The notes: a model not told the origin generated them from the letters alone. Shown: positions 7,138 through 16,945, counted from the stretch's first letter. The stretch: 64,000 nt of DNA from Lachnospiraceae bacterium (GCA_021770345.1 JAETRD010000002.1:124001-188000); one strand, 5' to 3'. Program-made: numbers and translations.

Positions 7138-8376
7138 ATGAGTACCAATAATGAATTATTAGAAGCGTTGAACATATTAGAGCAGGAGAAAAACATCAGC
7201 AAGGAGACATTGCTTGAGGCGATCGAGAATTCACTCGTGACGGCCTGTAAGAATCATTTCGGCAAGTCCGAAAACGTAAAAGTAAACATTGATCCGGAGA
7301 CTTGCGAGTATCATGTATTTCAGGAGAAAACCGTGGTCGAGAAGGTCGAGGACCCGGTGGAAGAAATCAGCGTGGTCAATGCGAAGATGATCGATTCGAA
7401 GTATGAGATCGGCGATATCGTCAATGTGGAGGTGCAGTCAAAGGAGTTTGGGCGCATCGCGACGATGAATGCAAAGAACGTGATTTTGCAGAAAATCCGC
7501 GAGGAGGAGCGCAAAGTACTTTTTGACCAGTACTACAGCAAGGAGAAAGACGTGGTGACCGGTGTGGTGCAGCGCTATATCGGAAGAAATGTGAGCATCA
7601 ATCTCGGAAAGGTGGATGCGATCCTCACGGAAAACGAGATGGTGCGCGGCGAAGTATTCAAGCCGACCGAGCGAATCAAGCTGTATGTTCTGGAGGTGAA
7701 GTCGACGTCGAAAGGGCCGAAGATTCTGGTGTCGAGAACGCACCCGGAGCTGGTAAAGCGCCTGTTTGAGTCCGAGGTGACCGAGGTGAAAGAGGGGATT
7801 GTCGAGATCAAAGCCATCGCGCGCGAGGCCGGCAGCAGAACAAAGATTGCGGTCTGGTCAAACGACCCGGATGTGGACCCGGTCGGCGCCTGTGTCGGAA
7901 TGAACGGGGCAAGGGTAAACGCGATTGTAAATGAGCTGCGCGGCGAGAAGATAGACATTATCACATGGAACGAGAATCCGGCGATGATGATCGAGAACGC
8001 GCTCAGCCCGGCGAAGGTCATTTCCGTTATCGCGGATGCCGAGGAGAAGTCGGCGAAGGTCGTTGTCCCGGACTATCAGCTGTCACTTGCGATCGGAAAG
8101 GAAGGACAGAACGCGAGACTTGCGGCGAGACTGACCGGCTTTAAAATCGATATCAAGAGTGAGACGCAGGCCAGAGAATCCGGCGATTTCCTTGACTACG
8201 AAAACGAGTACGAGGACGACGAGTATTACGAGGACGATGAGTATTACGAGAATGACGGGTACGCAGAAGAGTCCTATGAGGAAGGAGCTTATGAGGAGGG
8301 TTCCTACGGGGAAGAGCCTTATGAGGAAGAGCCTTATGAGGAAGGGACCGGCAGGGAACGGTCCTGTGAGGAATAG
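7138..8376 (+). CDS. nusA: Transcription termination/antitermination factor NusA with acidic C-terminal tail
   Basis: RNA polymerase elongation and termination factor, 412 residues: N-terminal polymerase-binding domain (about 1-125), S1 domain (about 130-200), and two KH domains (about 205-345) including SPAKVISVIADAEEKSAKV and GKEGQNARLAARLTG. From about residue 350 the protein ends in a 63-residue tail rich in Glu, Asp and Tyr, built from short repeats such as EDDEYYEDDEYYE and YEEEPYEEG. Firmicute NusA normally stops soon after the KH domains, so the tail is an addition. RBS AGGAGG; four bases separate it from ylxR. Confidence 0.95.
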   Translation: MSTNNELLEALNILEQEKNISKETLLEAIENSLVTACKNHFGKSENVKVNIDPETCEYHVFQEKTVVEKVEDPVEEISVVNAKMIDSKYEIGDIVNVEVQSKEFGRIATMNAKNVILQKIREEERKVLFDQYYSKEKDVVTGVVQRYIGRNVSINLGKVDAILTENEMVRGEVFKPTERIKLYVLEVKSTSKGPKILVSRTHPELVKRLFESEVTEVKEGIVEIKAIAREAGSRTKIAVWSNDPDVDPVGACVGMNGARVNAIVNELRGEKIDIITWNENPAMMIENALSPAKVISVIADAEEKSAKVVVPDYQLSLAIGKEGQNARLAARLTGFKIDIKSETQARESGDFLDYENEYEDDEYYEDDEYYENDGYAEESYEEGAYEEGSYGEEPYEEEPYEEGTGRERSCEE

Positions 8377-8379
8377 GCT

Positions 8380-8670
8380 ATGGCAAATAAAAAAATTCCG
8401 ATGCGCCAATGTGTCGGGTGTCGTGAGATGAAAGCCAAAAGAGATATGATCCGCGTGATAAAGTATGCGTCGGAGGACGGAGAGAAAACGGAGATCTGCC
8501 TGGATGCAACGGGAAGAAAAAACGGCAGAGGCGCGTATATCTGTGCAGACAGCGCATGCCTTAGAGCGGCGATCAGAAACAAGGGCCTCGAGCGATCTCT
8601 TAAGACACCGATACCGGGTGAAATCTATGAGTTGCTGACGAAGGAGATGGAGGAGCTTGAAACCAGATAA
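8380..8670 (+). CDS. rnpM: YlxR/RnpM family RNA-binding protein
   Basis: A 96-residue basic protein with the family motif PMRQCVGCREMK near the N-terminus and GRGAYIC about residue 50. In Bacillus subtilis this family (YlxR, renamed RnpM) is reported to bind the RNase P RNA and modulate its activity. It sits in its conserved place between nusA and the L7Ae-like gene, starting four bases after the nusA stop and overlapping the next gene. Confidence 0.9.
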   Translation: MANKKIPMRQCVGCREMKAKRDMIRVIKYASEDGEKTEICLDATGRKNGRGAYICADSACLRAAIRNKGLERSLKTPIPGEIYELLTKEMEELETR

Positions 8671-8965
8671 GGTATTGTCGATGCTTGGGATTGCGGCGAA
8701 ATCCCACAGTGTGGCGAGCGGCGAATTTTCTACCGAAAAAGCGGTCAAGGAGGGAAAGGCATATCTTGTCTTAGTGGCGCAGGATGCCTCCGACAACACA
8801 AAAAAGATGTTCCGGAATATGACGGATTTTTACGGGGTTCCGATGTATGAGTACGGGGACAAAGAGACGCTGGGACATTTTATCGGCAAAGAATTCCGCG
8901 CCTCACTTGCAGTGACAAACGAGGGATTGGCACATTCGATAGAAGATAAAATAAAGCAGGCATAA
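8657..8965 (+). CDS. ylxQ: L7Ae/YlxQ-family ribosomal-associated protein
   Basis: A 102-residue L7Ae/L30e-like RNA-binding protein (kink-turn family). The core reads LSMLGIAAKSHSVASGE...AYLVLVAQDASDNTKKM. The best start is a TTG at 8657 with AGGAG two bases before it inside the ylxR gene, giving a 14-base overlap and the expected short lead into LGIA. Its place between ylxR and infB is conserved in Firmicutes. Its biological role is not well defined. Confidence 0.88.
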   Translation: MKPDKVLSMLGIAAKSHSVASGEFSTEKAVKEGKAYLVLVAQDASDNTKKMFRNMTDFYGVPMYEYGDKETLGHFIGKEFRASLAVTNEGLAHSIEDKIKQA

Positions 8966-8993
8966 CAACTGAATAATGGAGGAAACAAAATAT

Positions 8994-11900
8994 ATGGCAA
9001 AAATGAGAGTGCATGAACTTGCAAAAGAATTGGGAATAGAAAGTAAACAGATTGTGGAGATGTTAAGCGCAACGGAATATGCGGTGAAGACTCCGTCGAG
9101 CAATGTGGACGACGCGGCACAGCAACTTGTGCGCGGAAAGTTTGCAAAGGGAGACGGTGCGGACAAAGGCGGGGGTCCGAAGGCGAAAGGCGAGGCAGCG
9201 AAGGCGGAGGCTCCGAAAGCGGCGGCCGAGCCTCCAAAGGCGGAGGCAGCGAAGACCGAAGCTCCGAAAGCAGCGGCCGAGCCTCCAAAGGCAGGGTCAG
9301 AGCCTCCAAAGGCAGGAGGTCAGACAAAGTCTGAGAGCGGAAACGGAGAAGGACGCGCGGAGCGTCCAAAGAAAAAATCCAGTATAACGGCGGTGTTTAA
9401 TGCGCAGTATAGTAAACAGGGGGCGCCGCACGGAAACCGCAGGCAGGGTCAGGGCCAAGGACGTTCGGGGAACGGAGACCGCCGTTCGGGGAACGGAGAC
9501 CGCAGGCAGGGTCAGGGCCAAGGACGTCAGGAGCCGCGCAGACCGGTAAGCGGAGTCGACATGCGAAAAGCGTTTGAGCGCGCGATTAATCCCGAGGCAG
9601 CGAAGGCGGCGGAGGCAGCAGAGCGCGCGGCGGCGGAGCAGCGGGCAGCCTTAAAAGCACAGCAGACGAAGGCGGCGGAGGCGCCGAAGAAAGAAGAGGC
9701 GCCGGTAAAGGAACCCCGCATCAATGTCTACGCAAATGTATATGAACAGCAGGGGGCAGAGCGCCGTCCACAGGGTGACAGACCGGCGAGAACCGCTCAG
9801 GGCGGTTACAGCAATAACAGAGGCCAAAGGGACCGTCAGGGAAGACCGGGTGGTCAGGGCGGCTACAACAATAACAGAGGCCAAAGACCGGACGGAGACC
9901 GTCAGGGAAGACCGGGTGGTCAGGGCGGCTACAACAATAACAGAGGCCAAAGACCGGACGGAGACCGTCAGGCGAGACCCGGAGCGGGCAGAGATGACAG
10001 AAACGGAAGAACGAATTTCCGCGGCGGCAATAACGGCGGAAGATTAGATCGTGAGATAGACCGCTTCAAAAAGGAGACACAGGGCGCGGCGACGGAAGAA
10101 CTGCGCGGAAAAGAATCCAGAGACCGCAGGACGGACAGAGGGCGCGGCGGCAGACAGCGGAACGATTATGATCCGCTCGGCAGCAAGCGACAGGAAAGCT
10201 TTGTCAATCTGGAAAAGAACGGCGGCAAGAAGAAACCGGCGCCGCAGCCGCAGCCGAAGCAGGAGGAAGAGGTAATCCGCACGCTGGTGCTCCCGGAGAA
10301 GCTCACAATCAAGGAGCTCGCGGACAAGATGAAAGTACAGCCTTCCGTTATCGTCAAAAAGCTGTTCTTAAAGGGCACAATGGTGACGGTCAATCAGGAA
10401 GTGGACTATGAGACTGCGGAGGAGATCGCTCTCGAGTTTAACTGTATCTGTGAGCCGGAGGAGAAGATCGATGTGATCGCAGAGCTGTTAAAGGAGGAAG
10501 ACGATCCGGAGGAGACACTGGTGGCACGTCCGCCGGTAGTCTGTGTCATGGGACACGTTGACCACGGAAAAACATCCCTTCTCGATGCCATCCGCTCCAC
10601 GAGAGTGACCGACAAGGAGGCCGGCGGTATCACGCAGCACATCGGTGCGTCGGTGGTCTCGATCAACGATCAGAATATCACTTTTTTGGATACGCCGGGA
10701 CACGAGGCGTTTACCGCCATGCGTATGCGCGGCGCCAATTCCACCGACATCGCGATCCTTGTGGTCGCGGCGGACGACGGCGTGATGCCGCAGACGGTGG
10801 AGGCCATCAATCATGCGAAAGCGGCAGGCGTCGAGATTATCGTGGCGATCAACAAGATCGATAAGCCGAGCGCAAATATTGAGCGCGTAAAGCAGGAACT
10901 GTCCGAGTATGAGCTGATTCCCGAAGACTGGGGCGGCAGCACCGTATTCTGTCCGGTTTCGGCTCACACGAAAGAGGGGATCGAAAACCTGCTGGAAATG
11001 ATCCTTCTGACTGCCGAGGTACTTGAGCTGAAAGCAAATCCGAAGCGCAATGCCCGTGGACTTGTCATCGAGGCACAGCTCGACAAGGGGCGCGGAGCGG
11101 TTGCGACGGTGCTTGTGCAGAAAGGTACGTTAAAGGTCGGACAGCCGGTTGCCTGCGGAAGCTGTTACGGAAAAGTCCGCGCAATGATCGACGACCAGGG
11201 AAGAAGGGTAAAGGAGGCGGGACCGTCCACTCCGGTGGAGATTCTCGGACTTTCCTCCGTGCCGGAGGCCGGGGAGACTTTTGTGTCCACCGACACCGAG
11301 AAGGAGGCGCGCTCCTTTGCGGAGACCTATATTTCCGAGAGCAAGAACCGCCTGATCGAGGATACCAGGGCAAAGATGTCGCTGGACGATCTGTTCTCGC
11401 AGATCCAGTCCGGAAACGTCAAGGAACTGGACATTATCGTAAAGGCCGATGTGCAGGGCTCCGTGGAGGCGGTAAAGCAGAGTCTTGTCAAGCTGTCGAA
11501 CGAGGAGGTTGTGGTGAAGGTCATCCACGGCGGTGTCGGAGCGATCAACGAGTCCGACGTAAGTCTGGCATCCGCTTCCAATGCGATTATTATCGGGTTT
11601 AACGTGCGTCCGGATCCGACCGCAAAGATTACGGCTGACAAGGAAAACGTGGACGTGAGACTCTACAAGGTCATCTACAACGCGATCGAGGATGTGGAAG
11701 CGGCCATGAAAGGTATGTTAGACCCGGTATACGAGGAGAAAGTGTTAGGGCATGCGGAAGTGCGCCAGATTTTCAAGGCGTCCGGCATCGGCAATATCGC
11801 CGGTTCCTATGTGCTTGACGGCGTATTCCAGCGGGGCTGCAAGGTGCGTATTTCGAGAGAGGGCACGCAGATCTTCGAGGGTGCGCTTGCCTCTTTAAAG

Positions 11901-12026
11901 CGCTTTAAGGACGATGTAAAAGAAGTAAAAGCAGGCTACGAGTGTGGCCTTGTGTTTGAGGGCTTTAACGATATCGCGGAGCTTGATATCGTCGAGGCAT
12001 ATACGATGGTGGAGGTACCACGTTAA
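8994..12026 (+). CDS. infB: Translation initiation factor IF-2 with long repetitive N-terminal region
   Basis: GTPase that places initiator tRNA on the ribosome; 1010 residues. The start at 8994 gives [14 protein letters not shown] (IF2_N domain) with GGAGG 11 bases upstream; an in-frame ATG at 8976 lacks a ribosome site. From about residue 45 to 400 the protein is low complexity: Ala/Pro/Lys/Glu repeats, then Gly/Arg/Asn/Gln-rich repeats resembling RGG tracts, including a perfect 22-residue tandem duplication. A second IF2_N domain follows, then the G domain (G1 [23 protein letters not shown]) and domains II-IV ending AYTMVEVPR. Its stop overlaps the rbfA start by one base. Confidence 0.96.
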   Translation: MAKMRVHELAKELGIESKQIVEMLSATEYAVKTPSSNVDDAAQQLVRGKFAKGDGADKGGGPKAKGEAAKAEAPKAAAEPPKAEAAKTEAPKAAAEPPKAGSEPPKAGGQTKSESGNGEGRAERPKKKSSITAVFNAQYSKQGAPHGNRRQGQGQGRSGNGDRRSGNGDRRQGQGQGRQEPRRPVSGVDMRKAFERAINPEAAKAAEAAERAAAEQRAALKAQQTKAAEAPKKEEAPVKEPRINVYANVYEQQGAERRPQGDRPARTAQGGYSNNRGQRDRQGRPGGQGGYNNNRGQRPDGDRQGRPGGQGGYNNNRGQRPDGDRQARPGAGRDDRNGRTNFRGGNNGGRLDREIDRFKKETQGAATEELRGKESRDRRTDRGRGGRQRNDYDPLGSKRQESFVNLEKNGGKKKPAPQPQPKQEEEVIRTLVLPEKLTIKELADKMKVQPSVIVKKLFLKGTMVTVNQEVDYETAEEIALEFNCICEPEEKIDVIAELLKEEDDPEETLVARPPVVCVMGHVDHGKTSLLDAIRSTRVTDKEAGGITQHIGASVVSINDQNITFLDTPGHEAFTAMRMRGANSTDIAILVVAADDGVMPQTVEAINHAKAAGVEIIVAINKIDKPSANIERVKQELSEYELIPEDWGGSTVFCPVSAHTKEGIENLLEMILLTAEVLELKANPKRNARGLVIEAQLDKGRGAVATVLVQKGTLKVGQPVACGSCYGKVRAMIDDQGRRVKEAGPSTPVEILGLSSVPEAGETFVSTDTEKEARSFAETYISESKNRLIEDTRAKMSLDDLFSQIQSGNVKELDIIVKADVQGSVEAVKQSLVKLSNEEVVVKVIHGGVGAINESDVSLASASNAIIIGFNVRPDPTAKITADKENVDVRLYKVIYNAIEDVEAAMKGMLDPVYEEKVLGHAEVRQIFKASGIGNIAGSYVLDGVFQRGCKVRISREGTQIFEGALASLKRFKDDVKEVKAGYECGLVFEGFNDIAELDIVEAYTMVEVPR
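9835..9966 (+). repeat. Perfect 66-bp tandem repeat inside infB
   Basis: Two identical 66-base units (9835-9900 and 9901-9966), in frame, each encoding 22 residues rich in Gly, Asn, Arg and Gln. A degenerate third copy precedes them (near 9797-9834) and a partial one follows. Copy number is likely to vary between strains. Confidence 0.9.
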
Positions 12027-12412
12027 TGAGAAAAAACAGTATCAAAAATACCCGGATTAACGGCGAGGTTCTGCGGGAGCTTGCCGCAATTATCCGGGGA
12101 GAAATCAAAGACCCGCGCATCAACCCGATGACCAGCGTGGTGACGGTGGAGGTGGCGCCGGATTTAAAAACCTGTAAAGCCTATATCAGTGTGCTCGGGG
12201 ATGAGGAATCACAGAAAAATACCCTTGCGGGACTTCGGAGCGCGGAGGGATATATCCGGCGGGAACTGGCGCGGAGAATCAATCTGCGCAACACGCCGGA
12301 GATCACGTTCGTGCTGGATCAGTCTATCGAGTACGGCGTGCGCATGTCAAAAATGATTGACGAGGTCACGAAGGATATCAAAGAAGAGGGAAGTGAGAAC
12401 GCGGATGAATAA
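12026..12412 (+). CDS. rbfA: Ribosome-binding factor A
   Basis: Late-stage 30S maturation factor, 128 residues, a KH-like fold. Recognisable parts are IRGEIKDPRI, SVVTVEVAPDLKTCKAYISV and LRNTPEITFVLDQSIEYG. TAATG overlaps infB by one base, indicating coupling; it overlaps nrnA by 8 bases. Confidence 0.94.
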   Translation: MRKNSIKNTRINGEVLRELAAIIRGEIKDPRINPMTSVVTVEVAPDLKTCKAYISVLGDEESQKNTLAGLRSAEGYIRRELARRINLRNTPEITFVLDQSIEYGVRMSKMIDEVTKDIKEEGSENADE

Positions 12413-13352
12413 TCTCGATGATTTCCTGAAAGAGGCGGCCACTGTCGCCGTTGCCGGCCATATCCGGCCGGACGGCGACTGCGTGGGTTCCTGCCTCGCA
12501 ACATACAATTATATCAAAACATACTATCCGAATGTGCGGGTGGATTTGTATCTGCAGGAGATACCGAATATTTTTAAATTTATGGCGCGCTCCGAAGAGA
12601 TCATACATGACACTTCCACCGACAGGGTATACGATTTGTTCCTCTCGCTCGACTGCGGGGATACCGGGCGCCTCGGCGGCGCTGCCGCAATCTTTGACCG
12701 GGCGGAAAAGACCGTGTGTGTCGACCATCATATCAGCAATCAGAGTTTTGCGGATGAAAATTATGTGTTTCCGGACGCGAGTTCCACAAGCGAACTGATC
12801 TATGAGCTGCTCCCAAAAGAACGGCTGACAAAAGAGATCGCCGCGTGCATCTATACCGGCATCGTGCACGATACCGGCGTATTCCAGTATGCGTGTACCT
12901 CCCCCAAAACGATGGAGGCGGCCGGTACGTTGATGGGGCTTGGAATTGATTACACCCGGATCGTGGAGGAGACCTTTTATACGAAAACCTACGCACAGAA
13001 TCAGATCATGGCCTGTGCGCTGTTAAAGAGCCGCCTGCACCTTGACGGCAGGTGTATCTCCTCGGTGATTACGGCGGAAGATATGCGGCGTTACGGCGTG
13101 CTGCCGAAGCATCTGGACGGAATTGTAAACCAGCTTCGGATTACGAGAGGCGTGGAAGCCGCAATTTTTCTGTATGAGGAAGAAAACGGCGATTTTAAGG
13201 TGAGTATGCGCTCGAAGCCGCCTGTGAATGTGTCGGAGATTGCCGTAAAATTCGGCGGCGGCGGACATATACGGGCTGCAGGCTGTTCCGTGGCCGGGAA
13301 TGCCGATGCCATTGTCGAAACCATTGTAAAAGAAGTGGAAGAACGGTTATGA
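12405..13352 (+). CDS. nrnA: DHH-family nanoRNase / pAp phosphatase
   Basis: Degrades 2-5-nt RNA and dephosphorylates 3'-phosphoadenosine 5'-phosphate; 315 residues. DHH motifs: HIRPDGDCVGS (near 22-32), SLDCGDTG, and CVDHHISN. The DHHA1 domain carries the RNA/nucleotide-binding GGGGHIRAAG near 285. The start at 12405 gives MNNLDDFLKEAATVAVAGH with GAGGGAAGTGAG upstream; the longer frame to 12357 is N-terminal noise. It overlaps rbfA by 8 bases and truB by 4. Confidence 0.92.
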   Translation: MNNLDDFLKEAATVAVAGHIRPDGDCVGSCLATYNYIKTYYPNVRVDLYLQEIPNIFKFMARSEEIIHDTSTDRVYDLFLSLDCGDTGRLGGAAAIFDRAEKTVCVDHHISNQSFADENYVFPDASSTSELIYELLPKERLTKEIAACIYTGIVHDTGVFQYACTSPKTMEAAGTLMGLGIDYTRIVEETFYTKTYAQNQIMACALLKSRLHLDGRCISSVITAEDMRRYGVLPKHLDGIVNQLRITRGVEAAIFLYEEENGDFKVSMRSKPPVNVSEIAVKFGGGGHIRAAGCSVAGNADAIVETIVKEVEERL

Positions 13353-14284
13353 TAAACGGAATTATCAATGTCTATAAAGAGAAGGGCTACACCTCCTTTG
13401 ATGTGGTGGCAAAGCTTCGGGGAATTTTAAAGACGAAAAAAATCGGACACACAGGGACACTTGACCCGGATGCGGAGGGAGTGTTGCCTGTGTGTCTTGG
13501 CAAAGCAACAAAAATCTGCGGCCTTCTGACGGATAAGGACAAGGAGTACGAGACGGTCATGATGCTCGGAACGGTGACGGACACGCAGGATATCAGCGGC
13601 GCCGTGCTCTCGGAGTGCGAGGTTTCGGTATCGGAGCAGGAGGTCCGTGATGCCGTTATGAGCTTTGTGGGAACCTATATGCAGATTCCGCCGATGTATT
13701 CCGCGCTGAAAGTAGACGGGAAAAAGCTCTGTGATCTGGCGCGCGCCGGCGTGACGGTCGAGCGGAAGGCGCGGCCGGTTACGATTTTTTCTGTCGAGAT
13801 ATCGGAAATTTCGCTGCCCCGGGTGCGTATGCGGGTGAACTGTTCAAAAGGGACCTACATCCGCACACTGTGTCACGATATCGGCGAAACGCTCGGCTGC
13901 GGTGCATGCATGGAGACGCTGCTGCGCACGCGGGTGTCGGAGTTTGGCATAGCGGACGCCCTGCGGCTCCCGGAGATAGAGGCGCTGGTAAAAAAGGAGG
14001 CGGCGGGACTTATGCCCGAAGCGTGGAGCGGGGAAACGTTTTCCTTTGTGCGGGCCGCGGACACCGTATTTTTACAGTATCAAAGCGGCGTGATCCGGCG
14101 GGAGTTTGCAAACCTTCTCTACAACGGAAACCGCATGCGCCGGGAAATGTTTTTGGAGTATCACAGCGAATGGGAGCGGGATTCCATTCGAATTTATGAT
14201 GAAGAGGGGAAGTTTATCGGAATTTATAAATTTGACCCTGAGAGGGAAGACTATAAACCGATCAAACTGTTTATGGAAACATGA
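13349..14284 (+). CDS. truB: tRNA pseudouridine(55) synthase
   Basis: Forms pseudouridine-55 in the tRNA T loop; 311 residues. The N-terminus MINGIINVYKEKGYTSFDVV and catalytic region GHTGTLDPDAEGVLPVCLGKATK, with its nucleophilic aspartate, are diagnostic, and CSKGTYIRTLCHDIG is the second conserved block. It is linked to nrnA and ribF by ATGA overlaps on both sides. Confidence 0.95.
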   Translation: MINGIINVYKEKGYTSFDVVAKLRGILKTKKIGHTGTLDPDAEGVLPVCLGKATKICGLLTDKDKEYETVMMLGTVTDTQDISGAVLSECEVSVSEQEVRDAVMSFVGTYMQIPPMYSALKVDGKKLCDLARAGVTVERKARPVTIFSVEISEISLPRVRMRVNCSKGTYIRTLCHDIGETLGCGACMETLLRTRVSEFGIADALRLPEIEALVKKEAAGLMPEAWSGETFSFVRAADTVFLQYQSGVIRREFANLLYNGNRMRREMFLEYHSEWERDSIRIYDEEGKFIGIYKFDPEREDYKPIKLFMET

Positions 14285-15195
14285 AATATATCAGAGATAC
14301 GACCTGTTTTTATATCGAGGAGGACACGGTGGTCTCCTTCGGAAAATTTGACGGAATCCACCGGGGACATGAACTTCTGCTGGAACAGCTGGCGGCGAAA
14401 AAATCCCGGGGACTGAAAGCGGTGCTGTTTACGTTTGACATACCGCCCCGCCGCAATGTCGAACAGGCGGAGGCGAAGGTACTTACGACCAACGAAGAAA
14501 AAATGCATCTGTGCATGCAGCGCGGCGTCGACTATCTGGTGGAATGCCCGTTCACCCCGGAAATCATGTGCATGGAGGCGGAGGATTTCATCGAAAAGAT
14601 TGTCCGGCAGCTCCATGCAAAGTGGATGGTGGTGGGGGAGGATTTTCGGTTCGGACACAATCGCAGGGGCGACTATCGGATGCTTTTGGACTATTGCGGG
14701 CGCTATGGTTACGAGGTGACGGTGGTCGAGAAGATGAAGGAGGGTAGCCGGGATATCAGCAGTACCTTTGTGCGGGAGGAGATTGCAGAGGGGAACATGG
14801 AGCGGGCAAATCATCTGCTCGGATATCCCTATTTTGTCACCGGCGCGGTGAAACACGGAAACCGCATCGGGAGAACGATCGGCGTTCCGACAATCAATCA
14901 GCTGCCGCCGGCGGAAAAGCTGCTGCCGCCGAACGGCGTCTATGTCACGGAAGTTTATATTGACGGGAGAAAATACCGGGGAGTCACCAATGTGGGCTGC
15001 AAGCCGACGATAGCCGGGGACAATCCGGTGGGAGTGGAAACGCACCTGCTGGATTTTGCTGCCGATGTCTATGGGAAACCTGTGACGGTGGAATTTTTGA
15101 GCAGAGTGCGCGGGGAGCGGAAATTCGCATCCGTCGACGCGCTCAAAGAACAACTGCAGAACGATATCGCCTATGCGAGAGCCTGGTTTCATTGA
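14281..15195 (+). CDS. ribF: Bifunctional riboflavin kinase / FAD synthetase
   Basis: Makes FMN and then FAD from riboflavin; 304 residues. The N-terminal adenylyltransferase domain has FGKFDGIHRGHE (nucleotide-binding HxGH type) and DISSTFVREEI. The C-terminal kinase domain starts at YFVTGAVKHGNRIGRTIGVPT and includes NGVYVTEVYIDG. The flavin supply matters here because Rnf uses flavins. Last gene of the operon; a sigma-A promoter for the next gene begins 30 bases later. Confidence 0.94.
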   Translation: MKYIRDTTCFYIEEDTVVSFGKFDGIHRGHELLLEQLAAKKSRGLKAVLFTFDIPPRRNVEQAEAKVLTTNEEKMHLCMQRGVDYLVECPFTPEIMCMEAEDFIEKIVRQLHAKWMVVGEDFRFGHNRRGDYRMLLDYCGRYGYEVTVVEKMKEGSRDISSTFVREEIAEGNMERANHLLGYPYFVTGAVKHGNRIGRTIGVPTINQLPPAEKLLPPNGVYVTEVYIDGRKYRGVTNVGCKPTIAGDNPVGVETHLLDFAADVYGKPVTVEFLSRVRGERKFASVDALKEQLQNDIAYARAWFH

Positions 15196-15223
15196 AATAT
15201 TACACAAATGTTACATAATTGTG

Positions 15224-15252
15224 TTGACAATGTTAAAACTGACTGTTATACT
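15224..15252 (+). promoter_or_regulatory. Strong sigma-A promoter of the NlpC/P60 gene
   Basis: TTGACA (15224-15229), 17-base spacer, TATACT (15247-15252). An inverted repeat ACACAA (15202-15207) / TTGTGT (15219-15224) abuts the -35 and is a possible operator or UP-like element. Confidence 0.85.
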
Positions 15253-15292
15253 CTAGTGGTATGCAAGAGAGGGCACGATTTTGGAGGTATCC

Positions 15293-16441
15293 ATGAAGGA
15301 GAGAATAATAAAAGTGACAGGGCTGCTCGTAGCAGGTGCACTGGTGTTTACCGCAGCATATCAGAATCAGGGACAGAGTCAGACCGCTGCGGCGGCCGGC
15401 AGGGAGCTTCGCATGACGGAAGCGGGTGCGTCCGCAGGGATATCCGCAGCGTATGATACGGAGCTTATCGCGGTGAGCGGTGATGCCAACCTGACCGTGG
15501 GTGCAGGTATTACGAACACGGTTTCCGCTTATATTACGGATGCGGAAGTGCTTGCCGCCGAGGTGAGGGAGACGCAGAGACTTGCCGCGGCGCAGATGGC
15601 GGTTTATGGATATACAAATCTTGGAGTTGTTCAGGTGGACGGGAACTTAAATGTCCGGGAAGCGCCCGGCACCGATGCATCGCTTGTCGGAAAGATGCCG
15701 AACAATGCGGGATGTGAGATTATGAGCGAGGAGGGCGAGTGGACGAAGATTTCCTCCGGCGAGGTGACCGGGTATGTGAAGTCCGAGTATCTGCTGACCG
15801 GTGAAGCGGCTGTCGCGAAAGCGGAGGAGGTCAAACAGACCATCGCCACGGTCACGACGACCACGCTCTATGTGCGGTCGGAGCCGACCACGGATTCGTC
15901 GATTATCACCTCGATGCCGATGGGCGAGGAGCTTGAAGTCGTGGAGCTCTTAGACGGCTGGGTGAAGATCAACGTCGACAGCGACGAGGGCTATGTGTCC
16001 GCGGATTATGTGGATGTCTCCGTACAGCTGAAAAAGGCGATGACAATGACCGAAGTCCGTTACGGACAGGGTGTTTCCGATGTACGGGTTTCCCTGGTGC
16101 AGTACGCGACGCAGTTTATTGGGAAGCCTTATGTGTGGGGTGGGACAAGCCTGACACGCGGAGCCGACTGCTCGGGGTTTGTCTTGAGCGTATTTGCAAA
16201 TTACGGCGTTTCCCTGCCGCACTCTTCGCGCGCGCAGGCGAACTGTGGATCTTCGATTTCGGCGTCTGAGGCGAAGCCGGGAGATTTGTTCTTCTACGGC
16301 AACGGCAGGAGCATCAACCATGTCGCAATCTACATCGGAAACGGACAGGTTGTGCATGCGAGTTCCCCGAAATCCGGCATTAAGATTTCCGGCGCGTATT
16401 ACCGGACACCGGTAAAGGTCGTGCGGATTATCCACGAATAA
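15293..16441 (+). CDS. Secreted NlpC/P60 endopeptidase with two SH3b domains
   Basis: Cell-wall hydrolase predicted to cut peptidoglycan stem peptides outside the cell; 382 residues. A signal peptide covers about 1-35 (KERIIK, then [13 protein letters not shown]). Two bacterial SH3 domains lie at about 112-170 and 185-243; both carry the N(/Y)VR motif ([16 protein letters not shown]). The NlpC/P60 domain occupies 263-382, with Cys293 in [11 protein letters not shown], His343 in INHVAIYIG and His355 in QVVHASS as the probable triad. The ATG at 15293 is chosen, with GGAGG 5 bases upstream, over a TTG at 15281. It has its own promoter. Confidence 0.92.
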   Translation: MKERIIKVTGLLVAGALVFTAAYQNQGQSQTAAAAGRELRMTEAGASAGISAAYDTELIAVSGDANLTVGAGITNTVSAYITDAEVLAAEVRETQRLAAAQMAVYGYTNLGVVQVDGNLNVREAPGTDASLVGKMPNNAGCEIMSEEGEWTKISSGEVTGYVKSEYLLTGEAAVAKAEEVKQTIATVTTTTLYVRSEPTTDSSIITSMPMGEELEVVELLDGWVKINVDSDEGYVSADYVDVSVQLKKAMTMTEVRYGQGVSDVRVSLVQYATQFIGKPYVWGGTSLTRGADCSGFVLSVFANYGVSLPHSSRAQANCGSSISASEAKPGDLFFYGNGRSINHVAIYIGNGQVVHASSPKSGIKISGAYYRTPVKVVRIIHE

Positions 16442-16449
16442 AAAAGTCA

Positions 16450-16478
16450 TTTACAAGGGAGAAATCCCGTGTTATAAT
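16450..16478 (+). promoter_or_regulatory. Promoter of rpsO
   Basis: TTTACA (16450-16455), 17-base spacer, TATAAT (16473-16478). It lies immediately after the NlpC stop and leaves a leader of about 125 bases. Confidence 0.78.
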
Positions 16479-16497
16479 GCATAAGTATGAATTTAGC

Positions 16498-16563
16498 CCG
16501 TATTCGGTGGATGGACAACTCCGACCTTCCGCTGAGTATATCAGAGAAGCAGGGCGATACGGG
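16498..16563 (+). promoter_or_regulatory. Structured rpsO leader, candidate S15 autoregulatory RNA
   Basis: In the leader, CCCGTAT (16498-16504) pairs perfectly with ATACGGG (16557-16563), closing a domain of about 66 bases; a further CCGATTCGG hairpin follows near 16570. S15 represses its own mRNA through leader structures in several bacterial phyla, and these differ between groups. That this one binds S15 is an inference. Confidence 0.45.
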
Positions 16564-16611
16564 ACAGTCCGATTCGGGCGGCCCCAAATATTTGAGAAGG
16601 AGGATCAGGAC

Positions 16612-16878
16612 ATGATCGCAAAGGAAAAGAAACAGGGAATTATCGCAGAGTATGGAAGAACACCGGGAGACACCGGTTCACCCGAGGTACAGATCGCCAT
16701 TTTGACGGCGCGCATTGAGGAGCTCAATGCACATCTGGCGGAGAATCCGAACGACCATCATTCCAGACGCGGGCTTCTGAAAATGGTTGGCCAGAGACGC
16801 GGATTGCTGGCATACTTAAAGAAAATTGATATCGAGAGATATCGTTCCTTAATTGAACGTTTGGGTCTTAGAAAATAA
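16612..16878 (+). CDS. rpsO: Small ribosomal subunit protein uS15
   Basis: Primary 16S rRNA-binding protein of the 30S platform, 88 residues, canonical length. Conserved sequence includes [32 protein letters not shown] and a C-terminal [12 protein letters not shown]. The frame stays open upstream to 16477, but ATG 16612 with GAGAAGGAGG before it gives the true protein. It is followed by a strong terminator and then pnp. Confidence 0.97.
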   Translation: MIAKEKKQGIIAEYGRTPGDTGSPEVQIAILTARIEELNAHLAENPNDHHSRRGLLKMVGQRRGLLAYLKKIDIERYRSLIERLGLRK

Positions 16879-16945
16879 GACCTCTGACACTGGCGCCGTG
16901 CGGCATAAGTTTTTGCCGTGCAGGCGTCAGATGTCTGCGTCCCGG

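Noticed and set aside
8083-8799. Minus-strand open frame with repeated Leu/Ile/Phe segments opposite the NusA tail
   Set aside because: The apparent membrane-like repeats are the reverse complement of the Glu/Tyr repeats of NusA.
9835-9966. Possible CRISPR-like array in infB
   Set aside because: The units are directly adjacent without spacers and are translated in frame as part of IF-2.
14251-15207. Minus-strand open frame of 318 codons opposite ribF
   Set aside because: Antisense shadow of a well-supported gene; no domain-like sequence.
16477-16611. A 45-residue N-terminal extension of uS15
   Set aside because: uS15 is strongly conserved at 88-89 residues, and the AGGAGG site before 16612 decides the start. 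The upstream part is the leader RNA.
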